This document shows positions 42,173-54,652 of a stretch of DNA of 64,000 nt, one piece after another (within the stretch, counting starts at the first letter, position 1; every line of letters starts with the position of its first letter). Position numbers and translations under genes: made by a program. The notes under the pieces were generated by a model. That model was not told the DNA's origin, did not search any database, and saw nothing but the letters and a program-made list of their open reading frames with translations. The stretch is from Stenogyne calaminthoides (taxonomy: Eukaryota > Streptophyta > Magnoliopsida > Lamiales > Lamiaceae), in assembly GCA_037126765.1 (NCBI GenBank), contig JBBCBC010000034.1, positions 19,962,691 to 20,026,690 on the forward strand. The letters run 5' to 3'.

Positions 42173-43211
42173 CGTGGGGCGAGGCCGGAGGGGCCAAGCT
42201 GCGTCGTGATTCGCTTAGGGCGACGTGGGCGCATGATGCCGCGAGAGGAAGACGCAGCGACGCTGGCGACGCTATCGGGCGACGTGGCAACGCTATCTTA
42301 ACGCCGCCGGGCGACGCACGAGGGGCGCGGTGAATTTGAAGGCCAGTTTTTGGCGTACAAGACACGGATGCCACTCGACACGGCAGGGGGAGTGCTAGGC
42401 AGGAACTCCGACCCGCGAGCTTGTCGATGACATGGCTTGACAAGGCATTTTTTTAAGACGGTCAAGTGGGAGCTTTTCGAGACGAACGATGAAGGCTATG
42501 ATGACGATTTCTCAAGATCAAGACATGACAAAATTAACCATGACAATTGGATAAATGTGCCCAATATGTTTAATTTTTTGTCTTGATGTTTATGCATTAT
42601 TTTATGCTTATTTCAATTGTGTTTAAATTTGCGATGCATGAGAAAATGTTTTGAAAAATCTCACTTTCGAAAATTACTAAGTATGCTTAAACAATTAATT
42701 GACAATTTTATGAATAATAAAATTGAATTAATTTTGACCTCCATGATTTATTTATTTGTGAATTCTTTTGGAGAAATTCCCCCCACGGGACGGTCAAAAG
42801 ATAGCTTTCACATGAATAAATTCCAAATGGATGATTGTGGATTATTACTAGTAGCGACGATGACCCTCCCCACGAGGCTCGTTCAAAGCGAAATAATAAT
42901 TCTGTATTTAATCATGGTTATTACTTAGGTTTAAAATATATATACATATACTTCCCCGAAGTCCCTGTTAATTTTATATTGGTCAAGTGGGAGCCAACTA
43001 TTAATCTAGTTATTAAAGGTTTGTAACTATTCTTGTTTGTAACCTGCTTGAATGTGTTTAAATAATGACCCACCCCACGTGGCTTATTTAAACTGTTTTG
43101 AGATGTTGGCTGATGCATGTTCATATTTTTTCGAGATTTTAATATGAAACATGTGATTGAACCTTGTGATATATTTGTGCTTATGCATATTATTATTTAT
43201 TTCAGTTCATC
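42173..43211 (+). other. B: partial leader, GC-rich then AT-rich
   Basis: The first 190 bases are GC-rich and only loosely like the leader of C. From about 42410 the sequence matches the leaders of A and C closely. Short open frames such as 42617-42928 are shared by the copies but have no recognisable product. Confidence 0.75.
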
Positions 43212-46200
43212 ATGTCGCAACCTTTTAATCCACTGTTATATACACTCAAAGAACACCAATTAACTGGAGATAACTATGTTGTTTGGAAATGAAATATGAG
43301 TTTTGTCCTACCTGCACAAGAACATCATTGGGTTCTTGATGTGCCCAAGCCCCATATGCCTACTGATGGATCAACTGATACGGAAAGACACTTGTATAAT
43401 ATTTGGGAGCAGGCCAATGAACCTATGAAACGTGTAATCTTGACTTCACTGTCTGATGATTTGAGACATATTCATGAAGGTGTTGAGTCTGCTGCAGAAA
43501 TTATACAAAGTCTTGAAGAAATGTTTTTAACAAAAGACCGCATGATCAATCAGTTTAAAAATGACGACGTGGCAAGGCTAAAGATGGCTGAGGGAACACC
43601 CGTAAGGGAGCATGTTCTCAGAATAAAATGCCATTTTGAAAAACTGGCTTATCTCGGTACTAAGTATTGTGATGAGGCTCAAATCGAATTTCTTTTGCTA
43701 ACTCTTCCAAGGTGCTTCGATGGGTTTTACTGTAGTTTTGTGATGAGTGATCACATGTTTACTATGGACATTCTACAAGAAGCCTTGGAGAAAATAGAGA
43801 AACATTTAGGAAAGAAAGACGAAGCATTGGTGACCAAAAGTCTTTTCTCAAGGTCTAGGCCAATGGAGGGCAAGACTCAAGAAAAGGAAAGTGGTCAGAA
43901 CCAAAGCAAACTCATCACTAAGAAAAGTAAGAGAAAGACAGCTAGCTGGATGGGTGTCAAGAAAGTGCCAAAAGGAAAATGTTTTAACTGCGGTGAAAAG
44001 GGACATTGGAGGGCAGCCTACTCCAAACCCAAAAGGGGTGGAAAGAAAGGTAATTCTCACGCACTAGTTGTTGAAACTTGCTTAGCGGCATATGCTTCCC
44101 ATTTATGGGTGGTGGATACGGGATCCACTGATCATGTTTGTTTCACTTTACAGGGGTTCAAGCGGACCCGTCAACTTAGTGGGAGTGAGATCCTCATCAC
44201 ACTGGGCGATGCTACGAGAGTGGCAGCTGAAGCAGTGGGAGAAGTGCACCTGTCCTTTGAAGACAGAGTTTTAACTTTAAGAGATGTTCTTTACGTTCCG
44301 AATTTTAGAAAGAATTTAATTTCGGTTTCTAAACTTTACCTTGATGGATATTTGGTTACTTTTGATAAAGTTGATACCATTTCTCTTTATGATAAATTTA
44401 TCTGTCATGGAACGTTGTCAAGTAATCTCTATAAAATTAACTGTGCACACCACTCACGAAATGCATCCTATAACACATCAACTATTTCCGGTAAAATAAA
44501 ATGTTCATCAGACGTGAACGAAACACTTCTATGGCATCTAAGATTGGGACATATTAATCCAAAGAGGATCCAAAGGTTGGTGAAAGACGGTTCACTGGAG
44601 TGTCTCCAAGTTGAACCAATTCCAACCTGCGAATCATGTTTGGAGGGTAAAATGACCAAGAGGGCATTCGGAGCCAAGGGGAATAGAGACAAAGAAGTGT
44701 TAGAAATCGTTCACACAGACGTATTTGGTCCAATGTCAACCAAAGCAAGAGGAGTTTATGAGTATTTTGTCACTTTTATTGATGACTACTCGAGGTACGG
44801 TTATATTTTCCTTATGAAGCATAAATCTGAGACCTTTGAGAAATTCAAAGAATTTAAGACTCAAGCAGAGAATCATAGGGAAAAACGTATCAAGTCTCTA
44901 CGATCCGATCGTGGAGGCGAGTACTTCACCGGTGAGTTTTTGAACTACTTGTCAGATGAAGGGATTGTATCCCAGCTAATTGCACCCGGAACCCTCAACA
45001 AAACGGGGTTGCAGAGCGAAGAAACAGAACTCTTTTGGAAATGGTTAGATCAATGATGAGTTATGCGGATCTTCCCAAGTCGTTCTTGGGTCATGCCTTG
45101 GAAACAACGGCTTACATTCTGAACTTGGTGCCATCCAAATTGGTTCCCAAAACTCCCAAAGAATTGTGGACCGGGCGAAAGCCCAGTTTGAGACACATGA
45201 GAATTTGGGGGTGTTCGGCCTACGTGTTGGACAAGGAAGCCGGGAAATTGGATCCTCGATCGGAATTAAGGTTGTTTATAGGATACCCCGAGGGAACAAA
45301 AAGGGTGTATGTTTTATGGTCCAGAAGATCAAAAGGTGGTAATAAGCACCCACTTTAGATTTTTGGAAGAAGACTATATGAACGAAAGAAGACCCAGAAG
45401 TGAGATTACCTTAAGTGAGCTAAGGGGGCTAACCTCATTGCCAACTGTACAAGATGACATACCAAACGATACACTTACACAACCGGAACCTCGTCGTAGT
45501 GGGAGGGTTGTGAAACAACCCGAGAGATTCATAGGGATAGGAGAGTCCTCAGACTTGATTCCCGGTCAAGACGAATCAGACCCATGGACATATGATGAGG
45601 CAATCAAAGACAAGGATGCGGTTTCCTGGCAAAAGGCAATGAAAGCCGAAATGGGTTCTATGGATCATAATAGAGTGTGGGAGCTAGTCGAACCACTTAA
45701 TGGGGTCAAACCTATTGGTTGCAAGTGGGTATACAAGAGAAAGAGGGGACCGGACGGGAAGGTGGAAACCTTCAAGGTAAGGCTTGTGGCGAAAGGTTAT
45801 ACTCAGAAAGAAGGGATCGACTATGAGGAAACCTTTTCACTAGTAGCAATGCTCAAGTCCATCTGGATTCTCTTGTCGATAGCTCCGCATCTCGATTTTG
45901 AAATCTGGCAAATGGATGTCAAGACAGCTTTTCTTAACGGAAGTCTTGATGAGGAAATCTATATGCAACAACCCCAAGGCTTCATTGAAAAGGGCCAAGA
46001 ACACCTAGTTTGTAAGCTCATGAAGTCCATTTACGGACTCAAACAGGCATCCAGAGCTTGGAACCAATGTTTTGATCATGTTATAAAGTCTTACGGGTTT
46101 GATCAAAACGAGTTCGAAAGTTGTGTGTACAAAAAGTGTGTTGGAACTGCATTGATATTCTTAGTACTATACGTAGATTACATTCTGCTCATCGGGAACG

Positions 46201-47150
46201 ATGTAAAGGTGTTATCAGACGTAAGGGCATGGCTTTCAAAACAGTTTGATATGAAGGACTTATGGGAAGCCGGGCACATCCTCAAGATCACTCGAGATCA
46301 CAAGAAAAGGATGATAAGCTTATCGCAAGCTTCATACATAGACACTGTCTTGAAACGATTCAGCATGCAGGATTCCAAGAAAGGCTTCGTACCTTTCAGG
46401 CATGGAATCCATCTATCCAAGAAAATGTGCCCTAAGACACAAAAGGAGATAGATGACATGAAAGGCATTCCTTATGCTTCGGCTGTCGGAAGCCTTATGT
46501 ATACAATGTTGTGTACGAGACCGGATATCTTCTTTGCCGTAGGCATGGTGGCAAGATATCAAAGTAACCCGGGGAAGGAACATTGGACGGCAGTTAAAAA
46601 TATTCTGAAGTATCTGAAAATAACTCGAGATAGAATGTTGGTTTATCAGTCAGATAGTCTAATCCCCATCGGCTACACGGACTCGGATTTCCAATCAGAC
46701 TTAGATTCCAGAAAATCTACCTCCGGTAGTGTGTTTTGCATGGGGGGAGGAGCCATGACGTGGAGAAGCGTTAAGCAGAAATGCGTCGCAGATTCTACCA
46801 TGGATGCCGAATATGTAGCTGCTTGTGAGGCAGCGAAAGAAGGGGTTTGGCTCAAGAACTTCCTAGTGGACTTGGATGTGGTTCCGAATTTGCCCAGCAG
46901 AATCACTGTTTATTGTGACAATGCCGGAGAAGTTGCAAATTCAAGGGAACCAAGAGCCCACAAGGCCAGCAAACACATTGAAAGAAAATACCATCTTATA
47001 CGAGATATCGTTAAGAGAGGAGATATAGAGGTGGCAAAGATCGCGTTAGAAGACAACCTAGCTGATCCATTCACAAAGGGTCTGCCTCAGAATACATTCG
47101 AGAGACATGTGAAAGGAATGGGTGTCAAGACCGTTGCCAATCTGCTTTGA
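43212..47150 (+). pseudogene. B: Gag-Pol polyprotein, nearly full length
   Basis: The ATG at 43212 (MSQPFNPLLYTLKEHQL) is followed by a TGA at 43290-43292, where C has CGG. The frame is then open to 45056: Gag, zinc knuckle CFNCGEKGHWRAAY (last C replaced by Y), protease HLWVVDTGSTDHVCF, pre-integrase and integrase (FVTFIDDYSRYGYIFLMKHK, LRSDRGGEY). One base is missing near 44992 and one extra base lies near 45300, so the frame is restored after about 100 codons. RT follows to 47150 with MDVKTAFLNGSL. The catalytic YVDD reads YVDYILLIG, losing one aspartate. The RNase H tail (STMDAEYVAACEAAK, HIERKYHLIRD) is intact. Confidence 0.92.
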
Positions 47151-47260
47151 GTATAAGTGGGAGACATTTTTATATTCGTGTAGGTGGCATTAGTTGTCAC
47201 GTACTACACGAGACATGCTGATGTATACTTAAAAGCAGACTTTGAGTATAAGTGGGAGAT
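47151..47260 (+). other. B: 3' untranslated stretch with duplicated purine tract
   Basis: GAGTATAAGTGGGAGA occurs at about 47149-47165, overlapping the stop codon, and again at 47244-47259 directly before the LTR. The second copy is the functional position. The duplication is present in all family copies. Confidence 0.85.
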
Positions 47261-49103
47261 TGTTGGGATTATACTGGAAAGTATGTTTTTACTTTGTATA
47301 ATCGATCGATCAATTTCGTACTTATTTTCTTGAAATAAATTGTTTATCACTGATGCTTTAAATATCATCGAATGTTACATATATTTACTGCATAACTGTT
47401 CATTAAATAGTACGTGTTACATTGTAGTTAATTTAGTGATACCAAGATCAAAGAAGATTAAATTAACAGTTCCTTGTAACTAAAAGTACACCATTCACGA
47501 CCTAGATGGAAATGAACAATCCATCGTGAAAGGTTGTAGTGTAAGGCTCAGATTGGTTTGTCTTAACCAATAGATTACACTAGTGCATGACTGATGCATT
47601 GAAGAGGACCTACAGGAGGACAAATTCTTCAGAACTGAACTAGGAAGAATTAGACCTTAGTGGTTAGTTATTTCTTAATCTTCGTCCCTTAAATAGGATT
47701 GTGTGTGGTTAGTAACTATTGCTTTGACTTATTATGGGTAGAGAATCAATGAGATTCAATACCCTATATCTTGGGCAATATTATTGGTCACATGGGATTG
47801 CTAAGATTTAATACGGAGAATCGTGTGCAAGTAAACTTATTCGATTTGCCCCCTTGGGAGGTTTATAAGTTTTATCATACCAAATCTTGCAAGTAGAACT
47901 AGTTTCCGGTATGGATAATAATGTTGAACCGTTCCTTTACCAAGGATAAAAGATATTAATTAGTGGAAACCTATTACAGTGGCTTGAATTAATTAATGGG
48001 CTAGATAATTTTAAACACGGGAAATAATAACTGGGAGCCATATTAACTGTAATATGGGTTAAGATGGATAGTGCAATATTAATTATGTAGAGGGATTAAT
48101 TAATATTTATGGGCTTGAATAATATTGTGGCTCAATATTGATAATTCAAGGTCCATTGGAAGGTCCAATCTTAATTCTCCTAAAGGCCCTCCAAGTAGCC
48201 CAAGCTAAAGTTCAATAACTGAAAAAGGTGTTTAAAAATAAAATAAATTTTGTTGCTTATTTTTCCTCTCTTTTTCGAAAATTATGGATAAAAGAGGAGA
48301 AAGATTTTCTTTGAATTTTGTCATGGAATGAAGATATGTATTCTTGGAATACAAGATTATCTCATTAAATTCAAGAAATCTCCCACTTGGTTATTCGTAG
48401 TGAGATTTTCGAAATTTTCAAGGAATTAAGGGAAAGAAAGATTTTCTTGATTTTCTTGAAAAGATATTATGGAAGATATGTATTTCTTGAAATACAAGTA
48501 TATCTCATAAATTCAAGAAGATCCAAATCTTGGAATCTTGTCTCTTAATTTTTCGAAAATTGGCCATAACAAGATAAGGTGGGATTTTTGTGGAATATTT
48601 TAATTGTGGAGAAAAGAATATAGGAAATATATTCAAGATTTCTTGGAGATCAAGAAAATATTTTCCCACATTATTTTTCCCCAAAATTTCGACCACCACC
48701 CTATCTATAAATAGGGGATGATTCTTTCATTTCCGAGTACAATTCCATGTGCTGGAAAAATTAGTAAATCCACAAAAGTGGTGCAACAAAGTTTATATTT
48801 CCTTTTGTTAATTGCTCGCAAGTATCCTTCCACCGGATTGTCGAGCAAGGACTAGGGAATACTTGGGAAGGACTTTTGGTGTGTTTTCATATACAAGACC
48901 ATTGTCATTCCAAGAGGTAAGTTCACGTAAACTCGTAGTAATTCCGCATGCGTAGGATTTACGTGAACTGTTTATATGCATGATTTGTTGTTGAATTATT
49001 ATTTGAATTAATATGGGTTAATTCATGCTAGTAATAATTATCAGAATTAAATTTGTATTTAAATATTAATTCCGAATAGATCCGGGCAATTAATTCCCCA
49101 ACA
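47261..49103 (+). repeat. LTR shared by B (3') and C (5')
   Basis: 1,843 bases, TGTTGGGATTATACTGG to CCCCAACA. The TATA box is at 48705-48713 (TCTATAAATAG). The purine tract of B precedes it and the primer site of C follows, so one LTR serves both units. Confidence 0.93.
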
Positions 49104-49105
49104 AC

Positions 49106-49118
49106 TGGTATCAGAGCC
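49106..49118 (+). other. C: primer binding site (tRNA-Met type)
   Basis: TGGTATCAGAGCC two bases after the LTR. Confidence 0.92.
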
Positions 49119-50607
49119 TCGGTTTCGGGCTCTGAATTTTAAATTGTAATTTAATTCGCTGTCATTAAATTTGAAATTGGATAGTAGAATTGCTAGATCT
49201 TTTTTGCAGGTATCCAATTGTCATGGAATTTAATGTGTTTATTTATGCATGCATATAAATTGTGGTTTTTTTAATTCGATTCGTTCAGATTCGTTTTGCC
49301 TCGTGAGAAAATCCACGAGTAGATTAGAATTGGTTTAATTTGATCAATATAATAGACTAGTCTAGATCTAGGTTTATTTATTTTTTTTAAATAAATTGTA
49401 ACCGTATCGAAAAATGGAGGCGGAAACGAAGAATTAAAAGACGGGATCTGAATCGTCGTCGATCCTGAATCATATGCTTATGAGGCACGGCCAGACGCAG
49501 ACCGATTACAAGACCGGGCGGCGGGCGAGTTCGAGGGCCGAAAGCGCTGATAGATCTTATGACGCGGCGATACATGGCGAAGGCGATATCATTTGAAGAA
49601 GACATTGGCGGCGGAAGAAGGATACACGATATCAGCAACGTATGCGAGATTAAAGGAGGTCAAGACGGCAACAGATATGGAGGACAACAGGCGCGGACGG
49701 GCGACGCGGCGACGGCGATATCATTGGCGCTACGACGCTGACGGATACGGGCGACGCTAAGGCCAGCGCTGTATCAGACGTATTCAACACGGCTGGAGGC
49801 AGGGCGGCACTCCAACCCGCCAGCCGGTCGATTACGTGGCTCGACAAGGCGCGAAATCCGCTGCGCGGAGCTTTTCACACTAACGACGTATTATGAAGAT
49901 TTGATTAAGATCAAGACATTACAAAAATTAACCATGACAATTGGATAAATGTGCCCAATATGTTTAATTTTTTGTCTTGATGTTTATGCATTATTTTATG
50001 CTTATTTAAATTGTGTTTAAATTTGCGATGCATGAGAAAATATTTTTGAAAAATCTCACTTTCGAAAATTACTAAGTATGTTTAAACAATTAATTGCCAA
50101 TTTTATTCCGGATAATAAAATTGAATTAATTATTGACCTCCATGATTTATTTATTTGTGAATTCTTTTGGAGAAATTCCCCCCACGGGACTGTCAAAAGA
50201 TAGCTTTCACATGAATAAATTCCAAACGGATAAATGTGGATTATTACTAGTGGCGACGATGACCCTCCCCACGAGGCTTGTTCAAAGCGAAATAATAATT
50301 CTGTATTTAATCATGGTTATTACTTAGGTATAAAATTGATATGCATATACTTCCTCAAAGTCCTGTGGCTAATTTTATATTGGTCAAGTGGGAGCCAACT
50401 ATTAACTGGATATTAAAGGTTTGTGTTCTTGTTTGTAACCTGCTTGAATGTGTTTAAATAATGACCCACCCCACGTGGCTTATTTAAACTGTTTTGAGAT
50501 GTTGGCTGATGCATGTTCAAATTTTTTGGAGATTTTAATATGAAACATGTGATCGAATTTTGTGATATATTTGTGCTTATGCATATTATTATTTATTTTA
50601 GTTCATC
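49119..50607 (+). other. C: leader with GC-rich segment
   Basis: The first 260 bases and the last 700 match the leader of A. The segment of about 49430-49880 is GC-rich, with GGCGAC-like repeats, and differs from the GC-rich segments of A and B. No gene is seen. Confidence 0.75.
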
Positions 50608-53600
50608 ATGTCGCAACCTTTTAATCCACTATTATATACACTCAAAGAACATCAATTAACTGGAGATAACTATGTTGTTTGGAAACGGAATATGAGTTTT
50701 TTCCTACCGGCACAAGAACATTATTGGGTTCTTGATGTACCCAAGCCCCGTATGCCCTCTTGATGGATCTGATGCGGAAAGGCACTTGTATAATATTTGG
50801 GAGCAGGCCAATGAACCCATGAAACGTGTAATCTTGACTTCACTGTATGATGATTTGAGACACATTCATGAAGGTGTTGAGTCTGCTGCAGAAATTATAC
50901 AAAGTCTTGAAGAAATGTTTTTAACAAAAGACCGCATGATCAATCAGTTTAAAACCGGCGACGTGGCTAACCTAAAAATGGCTGAGGGAACACCCGTAAG
51001 GGAGCATGTGCTCAGTTTAAAATGCCTTTTTGATAAACTTGCTTATCTCGGTACTAAGTATTGTGAAGAGGCTCAAATCGAATTTCTTTTCCTAACTCTT
51101 CCAAGGTGTTTTGATGAGTTTTACTATAGTTTTGTGATGAGCGATCACATGTTTACTATGGACACTCTACAAGAAGCCTTGGAGTTAATAGAGAAGCATT
51201 TAGGAAAGAAAGACGAAGCATTGGTGACCAAAAGTCTTTTCTCAAGATCTTGGCCAATGGAAGGCAAGTCTTAAGAAAAGGAAAGTGGTCAGATCCAAAG
51301 CAAACTCATCACTAAGAAAAGTAAGATAGCTAGTTGGATGGGTGTCAAGAAAGTACCAAAAGGAAAATGCTTCAAGTGCGGTGAAAAGGGACATTGGAGG
51401 TCAGCCTGTTCCAATCCCAAAAGGAATGGAAAGAAAGGTAATTCTCAAGCACTAGTTGTTGAAACTTGCTTAGCGGCGTATGCCTCCCATTTATGGGTGG
51501 TGGATACGGGATCCACTGATCATGTATGTTTCACTTTACAGGGGTTCAAGCGGACCCGACAACTTAGTGGGAGTGAGATCCTCATCACACTGGGCGATGC
51601 CACGAGAGTGGCAGCTGAAGCAGTGGGAGAAGTGCACCTGTCTTTTGAAGACAGAGTTTTAATTTTAAGAGATGTACTTTACTTTCCGAATTTTAGAAAG
51701 AACTTGATTTCAGTTTCTAAACTTTACCTTGATGGATATTCGGTTACTTTTGATAAAGTTGTTACCATTTCTCTTTATGATAAATTTATCTGTCATGGAA
51801 CGTTGTCAAGTAATCTCTATACAATTAACTGTCACACCACTCACGAAATGCATCCTATAACACATCAACTGTTTCCGGTAAAAGAAAACATTCATCAGAC
51901 GTGAACGAATACTTCTATGGCATCTAAGATTGGGACATATTAATTCAAAGAGGATCCAAAGGTTGGTGAAAGACGGTTCACTAGAGTCTCTCAAAGTTGA
52001 ACCAATTCCAACCTACGAATCATGTTTGGAGGGTAAAATGACCAAGAGGGCATTCGGATCCAAGGGGAATAGAGCCAAAGAAGTGTTAGAAATCGTTCAG
52101 ATAGACGTATGTGGTCCAATGTCAACCATGGCAAGAGGAGGTTACGAGTATTTCGTCACTTTTATTGATGACTACTCGAGGTACGGTTATATTTTCCTTA
52201 TGAAGCATAAATCTGAGACCTTTGAGAAATTAAAAGAATTTAAGGCTCAAGCAGAGGATCATAGGGAAAAATGTATCAAGTCTCTACGATCCGATCGTGG
52301 AGGCGAGTACCTCAGAGATGAGTTTTTGAACTACTTGTCAGATGAAGGGATTGCATCCCAGCTAACTGCACCCGGAACCCCTCAACAAAACGGGGTTGCA
52401 GAGCGAAGAAACAGAACTCTTTTGGAAATGGTTAGATCAATGATGAGTTATGCGGATCTTCACAAGTCGTTCTGGGGTTATGCCTTGGAAACAGCGGCTT
52501 ACATTCTGAACTTGGTGCCATCCAAATCGGTTCCCAAAACTCGCAAAGAATTGTGGACCGGGCGCAGGCCTAGTTTGAGACACATGAGAATTTGGGGGTG
52601 TCCGGCCTACGTGTTGGACAAGGAAGTCGGGAAATTGGATCCTCGATCAGAATTAAGGTTGTTTATAGGATACCCCGAGGGAACAAAAGGGTGTATGTTC
52701 TATGGTCCCAAAGATCAAAAGGTGGTAATAAGTACCCACTTTAGATTTTTGGAGGAAGACTATATGAACGAAAGAAGACCCAGAAGTGAGATTACCTTAA
52801 GTGAGCTAAGGGGGCTAACCTCATTGCCAACTGTACAAGATGATATACCAAACGACACACTTTTACAACCGGAGCCTCGTCGTAGTGGGAGGGTTGTGAG
52901 ACAGCCCGAGAGATTCATGGGGATAGGAGATTCCTCGGACTTGATTCCCGGACAAGATGAATCAGACCCATGGACATACGATGAGGCAATTCAAGATAAG
53001 GATGCGGTTTCTTGGCAAAAGGCAATGAAAGCAGAAATGGGGTCTATGGATCATAACAGAGTGTGGGAGCTAGTTGAACCACTTAATGGGGTCAAACCTA
53101 TTGGTTGCAAGTGGGTATACAAGAGAAAGAGGGGACCGGACGGGAAGGTGGAAACCTTAAAGGCAAGGCTTGTGGCGAAAGGTTATACTCAGAAAGAAGG
53201 GATCGACTATGAGGAAACCTTTTCACTAGTAGTAATGCTCAAGTCCATCCGGATTCTCTTGTCGATAGCTGCGCACCTCAATTTTGAAATCTGGCAAATG
53301 GATGTCAAGACAGCTTTCCATAACGGAAGTCTTGATGAGGAAATCTATATGCAACAACCCCAAGACTTCATTGAAAAGGGCCAAGAACACCTAGTTTGTA
53401 AGCTCATGAAGTCCATTTACGGACTCAAACAGGCATCCAGAGCTTAGAACCAATGTTTTGATCATGTTATAAAGTCTTACGGGTTTGATCAAAATGAGTT
53501 CGAAAGTTGTGTGTACAAAAAGCGTGTCAAAACTGCATTGGTATTCTTAGTACTATACGTAGATGACATTCTGTTCATCAGGAACGATGTAATGCTGTTA

Positions 53601-54542
53601 TCAGACGTAAGGGCATGGCTTTCAAAACAGTTTGATATGAAGGACTTAAGGGAAGCCGGGCACATCCTTGGGATCAAGATCACTCGAGATCGCAAGAAAA
53701 GGATGATAGGCTTATCGCAAGCTTCATACATAGACATTGTCTTGAAACGATTCAGCATGCAGGATTCCAAGAAAGGCTTCGTACCTTTCAAGCATGGAAT
53801 CCATCTATCCAAGAAAATGTGCCTTAAGACACAAAAGGAGATAGATGACATGAAAGACATTCCTTATGCTTAGGCTGTCGGAAGCCTTATGTATGCAATG
53901 TTGTGTACGAGACTGGATATCTGCTTTGCCGTAGGCATGGTGGCAAGATATCAAAGTAACCCGGGGAAGGAACATTAGACGGCAGTTAAAAACATTCTGA
54001 AGTATCTGAAAAGAACTCGAGATAGAATGTTGGTTTATTAGTCAGATAGTCTAATCCCCATCGGCTACACGGACTCGGATTTCTAATCAGACTTAGATTC
54101 CAGAAAATCTACCTCCGGTAGTGTGTTTTGCATGGGGGGAGGAGCCATGACGTGGAGAAGCGTTAAGCAGAAATGCGTCACAGATTCTACCATGGAAGCC
54201 GAATATGTAGCTGCTTGCGAGGCAGCGAAAAAAACCGTTTGGCTCAAGAACTTCCTAGTGGACTTGGATGTGGTTCCAAATTTGCCCAGCAGAATCACTG
54301 TTTATTGTGACAATGCCGGAGCAGTTGCAAATTCAAGGGAACCAAGAGCCCACAAGGCCAGCAAACACATTGAAAGGAAATGTCATCTTATACGAGATAT
54401 TGTTAAGAGAGGAGATATAGAGGTGGCAAAGATCGCGTCAGAAGACAACCTAGCTGATCCATTCACAAAGGGTCTGCCTCAGAATACATTCGAGAGAAAT
54501 GTGAAAGGAATGGGTGTTAAGACCGTTGCCAATCTGCTTTGA
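50608..54542 (+). pseudogene. C: Gag-Pol polyprotein, many stops and frameshifts
   Basis: The ATG at 50608 begins MSQPFNPLLYTLKEHQL. A frameshift lies near 50755, with the stop TAA at 51272-51274. The zinc knuckle CFKCGEKGHWRSAC is intact and so is the protease HLWVVDTGSTDHVC. Two single-base losses lie near 51831 and 51915. Integrase and RT are open from 51930 to 53447 (FVTFIDDYSRYGYIFLMKHK, LRSDRGGEY, GTPQQNGVAERRN). Stops follow at 53445, 53871, 53976, 54039 and 54084, between otherwise good RT and RNase H segments (LYVDDILFIRN, STMEAEYVAACEAAK). RT catalytic residues are intact here, unlike B. It is not translatable as a whole. Confidence 0.92.
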
Positions 54543-54652
54543 GTATAAGTGGGAGACATTATTAGGTTCGTGTAGGTGGCATTAGTTGTCACGTACTACA
54601 CGAGACATGCTGATGTATACTTAAAAGCAGACTTTGAGTATAAGTGGGAGAT
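54543..54652 (+). other. C: 3' untranslated stretch with duplicated purine tract
   Basis: GAGTATAAGTGGGAGA at about 54541-54556 and again at about 54636-54651, as in B. Confidence 0.85.

Larger units (their letters stand above)
42173..49103 (+). mobile_element. Ty1/copia element B, 5' LTR missing
   Basis: A truncated leader (42173-43211), gag-pol (43212-47150) and 3' LTR (47261-49103). The 5' LTR, primer site and roughly the first half of the leader are absent; the LTR of A abuts directly. Its 3' LTR doubles as the 5' LTR of C. Confidence 0.9.

Noticed and set aside
42617..42928. Frame beginning MCLNLRCMRKCFEK, shared by A, B and C leaders
   Set aside because: Conservation follows from common descent of the leader DNA. 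The length differs by frameshifts between copies and no protein feature is present. It could be an upstream ORF, but I cannot support that.
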